Source of the DNA: Lingula anatina
Taxonomy: Eukaryota; Brachiopoda; Lingulata; Lingulida; Lingulidae
Direction of reading: 5' to 3'
DNA length: 64,000 nucleotides
Assembly (NCBI RefSeq): GCF_001039355.2
Contig: NW_019773625.1
Span: 534,180 to 598,179, forward strand
Made by a program: the position numbers and the translations under genes. This document shows, piece after piece, positions 48,301 through 60,300 of this stretch (position 1 is its first letter; each line of letters begins with the position of its first letter). Below the pieces are notes generated by a model. It was not told the DNA's origin. It saw nothing but the letters and a program-made list of their open reading frames with translations, and did no database searches.

Positions 48301-51300
48301 TGACATCTTTGTCTGACTGGGAGGGGGTCACATCAAAATGCAAACTGATCGAGATTGGAAGAAAAGTGATATATTGTCAACTACAAAGATTAGGTCTAGT
48401 TCTAACAGAATTGAAGAATAACAGTTTTGTTGAAAATTTGATAGGATTGAAAGAGCAGAAAATGTTTTTAAAGGTTTGTTTTTGTGCACCTTTGTTTTTG
48501 GGTAAATATAGTATAGAGGATTTACTTTTAAATTGATAGTGTTACTATTTTTTTTTATTATAAATCAGCTTTTAAGAGAAATCTGTATTTGAAATTGATT
48601 AATTATTTTCCTCAATTAAATTTATAGATTATACATCACTGATAATGAGGAAAATATTAGTAGTAACAATGGAAATGAGTTGGCAGCCAGACCTATATAT
48701 TGTCCTTGGAGCTTAGATATCCCTGGTGTGGTTATGATAGATCTGTGAATGATACAGGTATTGTAAGGAATGGGTACATTGATCATATTTATAACTTGTC
48801 TGAAATATGTAATACTACATATAATTGGGTGATTCAGGTGAGTCTTCCTGATTGGATAAATTGAGAAAGGATATAATTGTATTTATTTACTGAAACTGTG
48901 TTATCAATGGTCTGATTAAGAGTTTATTGGCCATTGTTTTCTATTCTGTTCTGTTTGCCTACTGTACTAGAATTTGAGGGGTATACCCAAAAAAAATTTG
49001 ACCTGAAAGCCATGAAATTAATTTTTAAAAAAATTATGTGCCTGGATGGATGTGAATTTGACTTTATTAGCACATAAAAGCCAATCTTTAATGAATTAAA
49101 GCCTTTTGCACAACCAATAGATAAATCTTTTATTTTCTGAGATTGGAAATGTTATTTAGAAGGAGTAAATTACTTTGAATCTTTACTGACTAAAAGCATT
49201 TTAATTGAAGAGGTTGCAAATTGCAATAAAAAACATAGTAAATCAATATTTATGAAAATCTTTTAATTTAACATGGTATAAGTGTGACATAGAATATGAA
49301 AATATAGCACACACTTAGGAGTTGTAGGCAGGGTGAGCTTACATTGTATATATATATAGGTACATATATATATATATACTGTGTGCCTTTGATTACCACA
49401 ACTCATATGATCCAGATAGCATCAGAGAGGCACAACAGATTTAGAGGATTTCCAGAGATTATCCATGAGAGATAATACCAGATAGAGATAAACCTTTATA
49501 TACAGGAGTGAAAGTTAAATCTGGCAGTATATAATTTAAGAGACTGAAGTCCAGTTGCAGTGTCAGTATCTGGGTTGTTTTCATCTACACCAATTTCATC
49601 TCAGCAATTTTTACCAGACCAGTCTCTGAGTCTCTCAGTTTTAGTGGATACTGTAGAGGTTACGCATTGAGAAAACATTTTTATGGACAAAATTTGAAAA
49701 TGGAAATTACATTCATACTTATACTCAGCTGCTAAAAAACAAGAAGTGATACATAGACCCCATTTCCAGAGATTAGATCGATCTACTTTAGATCGACCTA
49801 ACTCCCTGAGGGTTCAAGCTAAATAGCTGTCAGCCGAGCGGACACGAAAGTTAATTACCCCCTTACAGCTTGTAGTAGGCAGGACGGACATTTAAGCCGG
49901 ATTATCTGTCAGTAATCTAGTGAGACTCCCCGTGGGGATAGATCGATCTAAAAGGTCTGGGAATACAGCCTTAGACTTGCTTAGCATATAGGATTGCCAA
50001 GTGACTTTTTTTTCAAAAACTGTCCTTTATGGAGTGATGAAAATGATAACTTGTTTTGGCATTCCATTTACGCCATCAAACAACAACAGGGCACTTTTAG
50101 AATGACTTTGAAAGGATCCATTGACCCAAATAAGAACTTCTTTCCAAAGTAAAGACTTCTGAAATCTTTTGAGCTGAGATGTCATTTATGGTCACATCAT
50201 CGGATTCTGAATGCTGGGATTGTGGGAAGAATTATCGCTATATTTTATATACATTTGTCTACAGCTTTGTATATTTTGGCTGATATCATCTAGCTGATTG
50301 AACGAAGCATGTAATATCTAATTCGAACCTTCATTTTTGAAAAAGGAAGACACTTTTGATAGGTAGCTCAGCTGGTAAATGGGGTCTTAAAATGCAAGCA
50401 GCTGACAGCATAGGACTGTATTTCTCACAGAAATCTGTGTATTATGGATCTTTAATTGAATTTCAATTTTGCGTTTTGAAATATAATCACAAAGGCTGTA
50501 TATGTACCTGATCAAATTTCTTGCTGCATCAGTGAAGCATTGACCACAAGCCAGCTGCAGGAAGACATATTCCAGCTTGGTGGAATGTCAGTTCATTGGC
50601 CATGCAGAGATTCTCCATTTGATTTTTAACGAAACTGTCACACAACCCATCACATGACTGTGCAAAAGAGGATGACTAAGACAGTGAGAAATTAAGTTCC
50701 AGATAATACAAATCCTATCACAAGGAACACTTTAAACAGTTTGAAAGTGCTTTGGTACCCTTTTGGGAAATAACTGAGATTTAAAGGATTCAAAACCAAC
50801 ACATGGGCATACTTTAAATTGTGGGATACAAGAGGCAGTCTTCATTTTGAATAGATTTAGGGATTCAGAGAATCAGATATAAGGAATCATTCAAGAATCA
50901 TTGTATTACAAGAATGGATTTCATAAAAAGCACAGAGTACTGGGCAAAGCTAGGATTTGGAAGTATGATGGGTATTCTAGAGCCTGAATCAGATTCTGAT
51001 TCTGACTCGGACATTGGTATTTCTGAAATCTCTTTTACCCCAACCTGGTATGTCAGGTTGTACAGAGACGAATATGTTGAATGCTGGATGTTGGAGGAGG
51101 AATATGTAAGTGAATGCAAGTTGTGTCTCTTTTAGGTAACTCCAATCTCTTTTTGTCATTGTGTACAACTTGAAGATGATATAGCATTGAATTCTGATTG
51201 TCTCTTATCCTGTGCGAAACCCAAACCCAAACAAAATTGTATTCTGAACAATAGCTGCTTTGTTATAAGGGTATTTATAAGCACAGGTAAACTGAGCACA

Positions 51301-54300
51301 TAGTATAGTAATTTTTAAACCTTTTTGGCTTTGATTTCTTTCAGAACTTAAAGGAGCTCAAATGGCAGTGAAAAAGGATGCTCCAGACTTTCTAGAGCAT
51401 GTGTATTCCTCTTTATTTTGTTTTGAATTTTACCTTTATAATGTAGAAAAGTTAAAGCAGGAGTCAAAGAGGATGTTCCAGTACCTAATGTTTTTAGAAA
51501 AAAATCCATATTTATCTTTAATATTTATTGTGTTTGAATCTGTTTTCAGTACCTGGAAAAAAATCCTTATTAATCATAACATTTAATGTGTTTGTATTTT
51601 TCTATCAGAATGTAGAAAAGCTCAAGCAGGAGTCAAAGAAGGTGTTCCAGTACCTGGGGTACCTGGAGAAGGCAGTGGTCAAGGGGGTGATGATTCAGCA
51701 GATTCCTGAGGCAGTGACAGTGGTGTTGGAGGCCGTGATGGATCTCAGTTCTCTCCTTGGAACCTACTTTATAAACCAAGACAGGTAAATTGTTCTTACA
51801 GTCCATCCAGCAAGTGGTTTTCATCAGCTGTTTTATGCACTGAAAGTTACAATAATGGTTTCCTCAAATAACAGCAAATTCAGAGATGTTTACACTCTGG
51901 AATTTGAATGCGGCATTTCTCTGAAGGTGTCTGGGGACAGTGCCATTTTGAGATAACACAAAATGATGTGCTGATAAAATTCATTGCTCTGTGATGCCTG
52001 CTGATAAAATACAATGGTCTGTGATTCAGTAAGCCTTGTTTGAATTATTTGTGTACGAATGTGAGGTTTTGGTTTCAAGTGCTCCTAAGACTTTTCTTGT
52101 GTGACAGGAACAATAGGAAGTTTAAACCATTGCCCATTTTCCTTTATTTTGTACAGGTGACAGTCGTCCCATATGCTGACCCCAATACCTATTATATATG
52201 GTATCTGGACTTCTATTCCTAGGACTATCATATTTTGGATATTTTACAATATAACTAGAGCCAGATAATTGCCATGACTCAATTCCACACTGCTGTTTAT
52301 CAGTGTCACTGTATGAGCTGATTTGTAATGTTACCATGCTTAAGTATAATTAAGGAAACACCAGTCATTTATAACCTTTTTCCATATTTAATAGTTTTTT
52401 TTTTTTTTTTTTTTTTTTTTGCTATCACCTCTAGAATTCATGACCTGAAGGTTTTCCTTTCAAATGAAATCAAATTTTTATTTCTCAGTTTTTACCCATG
52501 CAATGACTTGGACATTGTACCCTAAACTCAATAATAAAATAATGTTGAATATATTGTGTTTCATAACAGGTATGGCTGACAGGGGGTATATATCTGGCTA
52601 AATAAATGTAATTGGATTGAAAATCACTTAATAACATTTGGAATCATTTTACAATTTGGCACAGGGAAAATCTTAACAACAGGTTTCCCTTGCCAATGTG
52701 ACTCAGTATTACAGCTGTGTACAGCTCACAGATTTATGTCCATTTGTTTGGCGAGGCATCCTAAATAAACTAGTTTTAAGTAATTTAAGTATTCTGTAGC
52801 ACCATTTATACATAACATTTAAGGCTTTAAATTCAGTCGAGAGTTGCATACTATTAGTTTGGGTTTGGTATTCTGAAGGGTATGACTTGTAAAGATATTT
52901 TCTGATGTTTTAAGTTACTGTCTGAAAGTGTTGTGCATCAGCTTGTCCTCTTGTGTTAGAATTGTTTTTATTTGCATTTGTTTGTTTATTATGTTTCACT
53001 AAGATAATTTTGTTTTTCTTCTAGCTCTGTCCTTTTGTCCAGTCAGAACAAAGTATACCAGAAGCTGGCACAACTGGTCAAGTGGGCAGACACCTTCATC
53101 CTCAATGAGGAACAGCCGCTGAATAAAGATGGCGCTGCTGAAATCATCAAAGCTGTCAGTGATGCACTGAAGGTAGACTTGTAATTAATTAATTAATTAA
53201 TTAATTTGTTTATTTATTTATATATTTTATTTATTTATTTATTTTTATATTAAAATGTTGATCAGAGTCATCCATGTAGGTGGTTTATTTGTCTTTGCTA
53301 ATTGTGCCCTTTTCAAAAATGTACTCAATTTAGAAAGTCACTGTTTTGTTTTCATATTTTTGGAGTATTTAATTGGTTTGGGGGTGGGGTATTTTTGTAA
53401 TCAGCAGAGATCAATGAGCAAGTATTTCAAGGATTAATGGTAATTGCAACTAAGGATCATTTGGCATTGTTTTCTGTATTAAGTTCCAAAGTTTCTTTGT
53501 TAAGTTGCTTAGTGAACCAGAAAATATTGTTGCATTTTGTTTACTGAAAATTGCAGTTACAGATGTTTTATTAGTACCACCAGCGTCTACGCTGGCGGTA
53601 CTCATGGTTTTAGTCCCGACCCGTCTCGTACGGCTCCGCCGGCTCCGTAAGCTCCGTTGGCTCCGCAGGGTGTCGTGGGATACAAGTCACCGTTACCGCT
53701 TCTTTTCCTAGACTGCATGGGCCTGTGTGCCCATCTCTTGGATTTAAGTCACATATAATCTCAACTTGAACCCCTGGGTATTTTTGTCTCAGTCGGTGCA
53801 TTGCCCTTGGCATGACACTCGTCGAAAGGCACCCTTGTCAAAATTTTTGGAAATTCAATGCTAAATATCTCCCATACCGAAGGAATTATGGGAAAATTTT
53901 CTACAGATGGCTGACCGAAAGTCATATGTGGAGATTTCAAATATGCCCTTGGATTTGACCTTTGACCTTAATTTCAAGGTCAAACGGGCCAAAATTTTCT
54001 AAAAATGGGAATTTTTTGCAAAAAATTTGATATTTTATGCCGATTTTCAGAAATTTCACAGATCTAACTTATGATATTATGGACAGGTGTTACCCTGAGG
54101 GTCTTCTGTCATCTTCGTGAGTTTGGGGTCAATTGGTGCATTTTCACGGGAGTAGCGGCCATTAGATGCCGACACTGAAAACTCTCTCCAATTCTGGAAC
54201 TGTTAATGATAGAGACCTCTTGTTTTTTGCATTTTGTAGAGCTTGTCAAGCGCAACACTGGAGGTGGTGTCCGTGTTTTGTTTTCGATACAGCTTAGGCA

Positions 54301-57300
54301 TTGCACTATATATAAAAGTTCAACATCCAATATTTAGTGGTGAAAATAAAATGTGAAATACTTCAAATTTAGCAGAGATACGCCCATAGTTACTATTGAA
54401 CTTGAATGGGAAGACATATACTTGTAATTTAACTGTGACCTTGAAATTGGCCTCTGGCCTACTTTTCACCATGAACTAAAATTTCCAGCCCTTATATCTC
54501 TTAAACTGGCAAAGATACGCCATTAGTTACTATTGAACTTCAATAGGAAGTCATATACTGGCTATCTAACTGTGATCCTGAAATTGGCCTTTGACCTACT
54601 TTTTATGATGAACTGTACTTTGCATGTTTTCTGGCCTATATATCTCCAAACTTGGCAAAGAAATGCCCATAGTTACTTTTGAACTTGAATAGGCAGTCAT
54701 AAACTGTGACCTTGAAATTGACCTTTGACCTACTGTTCACCATGAACTGAACTTTGAATATTTTCTTGCCCCTCATATCTTCAAAACTAGCAGAGATATG
54801 CCCAGTGTTGCCCATAGGTTTCCTCTTTTGTCAGCATATATGCAACACTGATAACACATTTCAAGGAAAACCAATAGGCCTATTGTCTAGAAAATCACTA
54901 CCCATCCGAATGCGCTTACTCCAGCTGGTGGTACAATATCCGGAGGCGGTATCGCCTCTCTGATCCTCTAGTTTTTTTTTCTTTTTCAGGAATGGGTTCA
55001 GATTTCATCTGACAAGCTCCAAAACAAGTCTTACCTATCTCTTCCAAAGTCTGCAGGATCCAGAGGTTCTTCTACTAGTAACCCTGAAAGGTACATATTT
55101 AGTTTTTGGGATATTTGTTGACATTTATTTCAATATTTTGGGGGAATGTAAAGTTATTATTTCAAGAAATGCTATTTGAAATCTCTTGAACTCAAGCATA
55201 ATGTTCTTGTAAGTAGTAACTTTTTTTAAGTTGTTACTGAAAAACTATTAGTTTTACTCTCTTGCTATAATTTCTTCTGGAGACAATGCTTTCATACCAA
55301 AAAAAATTATTCTTATTTATAAATATTCTTTCAAGTGGCACATTTTTCTCTTTCACAGCCCAGGTAGAACTTCTCTCCCAGACATCCCACTCACTCCAAG
55401 GGAAAGAGAAATTCTAGAACAGACTAACATGGGAGATTACGATAACAACTTTGGTTTTAAAGACTCAGACATCTATGGAAACAACAACACACTTCTTCCA
55501 GGAGCACCACCTCCAAAACCACCGCTTCCTGAAAACAGAGTTTCTCCACTGATGAATAGAAGGTAGGAAATATGAGGTTACTGATCATTATTAGATCACA
55601 GACATGGTGGAATGTTTGGGAGGTATTGCAATCTCGATGGCCTGCTGAAATTTAGATATTGCAGACTCAGTTTCATATATTTTTTTATTTATAGACACAA
55701 AATAAGTCCATGGTAATTTGACCACAGGATAAACATTTTTAGGCAAATGTTATCAGCTTTTGAACAGAACGTACAAAATGTGAAATTGCTTCATTTTATG
55801 ATGGAGTCTCATAAAACTGTGCGTAAAGACCTCAATGGAAGGTTTATGATTATTTTTCTTCAGCTATTGTCAATTAACATTGAATATCATTTGATTTATT
55901 GAAATTGTTTATATGTGTATATTTATTTACTTATTATCTATCATTATGTTTTCATTTGTAGTTCAGCACACAGCATGGACTCCCCTGAAACAGAAGGAGA
56001 GACCCCACCTCCTCTCCCAAGAAAGAAGCGCTCAAATTCAAATGTAATGGAGTATAACCCGTCACAAGGGGGATCTTCATCCACGCCTATCTCACACCGT
56101 TCTCCACAGAGCAGTATTTTTGGGGGCACAACAAGCACAACTACTCTTGACTCTTTAAACCTGAGTCCTCCATTTTTGTCCCCGCTCAGTACTTCACCAG
56201 CAAGTAGCGTAGGATCTGGTTTGAATCAGTCGCGAGAGGATTTGTTAGACAGTAGTAAATCTGAGGAGAATCTAATGGAAGGATTTACACAGGCACATTT
56301 CATTCATCACACAGCATCTTGGTCAAGCTCTACTAGTACAACTTCAGGAGGAGGAGGTATTGACGATATAAATGAATTAACGAAAAAAATTCAGTCTCTA
56401 ACTACTGGGATCGAACAACCCCCTCCTCTTCCAGAAAAGAGAAACAATGCTTCAGCAACCAGGACGAGATATCCATCAGATTATGACAATGTAGATCCAG
56501 GGACTGTCTTGGTTCCAGTAGTGACATCTACAGTTACTACAGTATCGTCTGCTACAGGGGTGGCTCAAATGAAGACATCCCAGAGCACTGCTTCTTACAC
56601 TAGTTTCCAGCAAAAGGCAATGTACTCCAAATCTGCTCAATTCACCACATCACAAGGGTCCTTCTCTAGTACAGAGACATCTTCCATAGGAACCCTTTCC
56701 AGCACAGAGAGTTCTCAAAGTTTACAGAAACCCCCACCACTCCCGCCAAAGAAAAGACATGGTGAGTGCTAAGTTTTCTTGCAGATAGTAACTTCATTGA
56801 GATGGTGTGGTAACCAGTTGACTTCATTGTATATGTTCAAATTATATTTATGCTCTTAAGCTACATATTCTGTCTGTATCCATATCGTAAGGTATGTATT
56901 GATAATATATACAAAAAGAAAAAAAAAGATTGCCGAAAAGACATCAGTTGATATGACTTGATCCACATTAGATGTCATTGATAAAAGTCGTCAGCATTTA
57001 AAATGCCAAATTATAAGTATATTTTGTAAATAATAAGTAAAATTATTGCAAATCTTTACTCAATACCCCAATGAACCTTGCAGTTGAGGCGTACATGCAG
57101 ATGTTTGGCAACTATTCCCACCCTACATCCCACCATGACTTCACACGGCACTCTGTACACTCCGAGAACTACTACCAGAGTCAGTGGTATCAACACCAGA
57201 TGGAGCTGTTTCACCCTCGCTCTCATACCATGAGCCTGATATCTGACCTGACGCGGCCAGAGTCTGATCTTTTCTCAATTGGCAGTGGAGCCTCGGTCGA

Positions 57301-60300
57301 CGACCTGCTCAGTCTCCATGTACCAGCCCTTCCACCCAAACTACGAACCTTGGTAAGAAAGGTTAGAGGAATACAAATTGAAAATTTCAACAATTTCACA
57401 TTTTTTTTTCATATTTTTGTTGTTGTTGTTGTTGTTGTTGTTGTTATTGTCCATGTTTTTCTTTATTCTTATAAACTTATTATCAGTTTTTGTTAATTTC
57501 TTTATTTAATTTGTCAGGAGTTACCATAATTTCATTGGAATGATTTCCTCTGGTAAAAAACTGAACTTCATTTTATCCCACCTAAAAGTTTAATTATCTC
57601 CTTTAATTTTCAGAGACAAAAGTCTGGTAGAAATAACACCACCTTCACCACTGACTCGGGGACATCTGACACTTCCTCTTTCATGGACTCTGTCAGCACA
57701 ACAGGGTCCTTCGATGACACTACGAGTTTGGGAACTGAAAGCCTTAGATCTGACAGTCTGAGGTCTGATAGTCTAAGATCTGATAGTATTCGTTCTGATA
57801 GTTTAGGCCCTCCAAGCACAGTTGTGTAAGTGAATTAAAATAAGAAAAATGTGGACTATTAAGAAGAAATTAAAGGTTACTTGAAAATTATTGTTTTTGT
57901 CTTGCTTAGTATAAAAGATTGAGCCTGTTAATTTCAAATACATTATCAGTGTTAAATTAAATACTGAAAGAGTGAAAAAATAAAATTAATATAACAAAAT
58001 GCAATAAAGAAAAATACATAAATGGGATCAGATAAAAATACCAATTTTACTCACATTTATTGATTTCTGGTCATGTAGACTTAGTGTATGTATATACAAT
58101 TCTTCCAGTGAGTCAGAGCCAGCTAAATTTTTACTCCCACCAAAAACCAAAGAGCCTGAGTCATCCACACCAGAGAAGGACACAGACTCAGACTTTGCGG
58201 AACTAAATCCTCTTGATGATGTGGATGTCTCCGACCAGCTGGTTAGGAAGAAAAAGGTGGAGTACTACTACTAAAATACAACATTGTTTATTTAAAATGA
58301 AAGTCTGTATCTTCAGTCACCCACACCTGGGCTGCTTTCTTTCATATTGCAATTACAATATGTCACAGTTGTACCACCCCACCACCCCCTCTGTCCACCC
58401 TCCCACCCCAACCCCCATCTGCTACATATAGTTTATTATCATATTATTAAACACTTCAGAAGATTATGAAAATGCATTTTCATTATGATTTCAGAAATAG
58501 TAATACATGTATGTCTGTAAGCATTTTTCCATTAATATTATTATGAGATTTTTTTACCAGTTAATACTAGAGAAAATAAAATATAGTTATGAAACGTTGG
58601 GGGAAATACATAATTTTTTGGATAAATAATAACTAAGTAAATTATACTTAAATGAATTACAAAAATAGAAAAATAATCCAGATGGAACTTACAGCATGTT
58701 GTTATTGATCACAGGGTGAATCTGGTCCTGAAATCCGCGGAGGATCGGTGGATGCTTTGGTTGTCCATGCTACGGCTGCAGGCAAACATGGTAGGTAACT
58801 GGACTTTAACTGTGATTGACAACTACAATAGGGGTTAATATGGGTATCTTTTCATCAGTTAATGGCTGTGGTGGGTAATACGGTATTTACTTAATATTTT
58901 CAAACACTTCACTTTTTTCTTGAATTTTTTCAAGACGCAAAAGTATACTTTTGACTTTTTTTAAATCACAAAAAAATTATCACTTTTTTGTATAAAACCA
59001 AATTTCTTTTCAAAACTTTTTTTAATAAAAAAAATACTAACATCTTTTGGGGGGAAGGGGTATTTACTCATGTTGTTTGATAATGTTGAGTAATTGCCAG
59101 TTTGAAGATAACTGAGAAGAGTGGATTTTGATTAATCTGATTAAAGCTGTCAGTGGAAAATCATTATGTACACGGGGCAGTAAAGTTGTGTGTAGAATAA
59201 ACAGTTACTAACATTGTAGTGTTTCAGACCTTTTATGTAGTATAACAATGCTAATAGCTAATTTAAAACAACTGAAGCTGGTGTTACTGACAAAATTTCA
59301 GCAGTAGTTGTTTATTTAGATAGTTATGAATTTTGTCACAAACCTGTTTAAATGAGACTGCCTGAATCTAGTTGTAAAATGTAGTTTACTTTTACTGATA
59401 GCAATTCTAACTTTACTACTGCACATGTTCTCAGCAAAGATGGAAAAAAGAAAGTTTTCCATTTTTGTCTGCTTATTTTGCTTCACAACACATAAGAAAT
59501 GTACAGAGATTTCAACATTTTTTTTACAATAAAAATGTGGAAATTGTACTTTGATGTGATATCAAATGGACAAAAAATGCACTAATTTGTTTTGAGATAT
59601 TTTTATTACATATTTTATTTACACTGAATTCATCTATAATTCCTACTTTGAGAAGTCTGATAAGCTAAGTAGTAGCAAATGTTGCTTACAACTATATGCT
59701 TTTGGTAGTAATAGAAACAAATACTGAAACCTTTTTCTTAAGCTTTGATACAGTGATTATATTATGATTAGTCACTGTTCATAAGTGTAAATAAGGATAG
59801 TAGCATTAATACTTGGCTTCCCCAGCATGTTGTGTCTGTCACGTGTCACTTTGCCACTGTGTCACCATGTACTAACTCTGTGCCACTTGTGTATTGTCTT
59901 TTCCAGAGAGTGGGATAGAATGTGACGATGACCCAGGTATAAATTCTACGCAATGGATGTCACACCCAATGCTATTGTCACACCCAAAACAATTGTCACA
60001 TCTAACACAATATCCCTCCTTTGATTCATCTACTAATATCTCCTTATCATGTAGTGTTCCATGTTAGACAGTTTTGATGCTTCTTGAGTAAAATTTTTAG
60101 AAAGCTAGTTCCAGTTGTAAAAGTGCTACTGCCTCATTGTGCACAGGTAGCCATTTGCTGCTCATAAGTGGTCATTCAATGTATTTGGTTGATATTTCAA
60201 TGTTTAAAAGCATATTTTAGTGGTTAACTTATGTTTTTTGTAGTGTAGAAGTGTTAGTTGAATGTATTAAGTTCAGTTTGCTGTGTTGGAAATGATTGGG

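Larger units (their letters stand above)
42870..51608 (+). other. RAPGEF1 intron 2 (8.7 kb)
   Basis: Contains a compositionally distinct patch at about 43560-44760, a 75-bp tandem array, the N gap, MITE B copy 2 and the decayed exon 3 copies. No intact additional exon was found. Confidence 0.75.

Noticed and set aside
50914-51135. Acidic ORF with ESDSDSDSD stretch, open on both strands
   Set aside because: Simple-sequence TCTGAT repeat gives open frames both ways; no acceptor in phase with RAPGEF1 and no family likeness.
53505-53813. Arg/Pro-rich ORFs near the GCTCCG repeat
   Set aside because: Fall in the 5' part of the HINE-like element; the repeats of cggctccg explain them.
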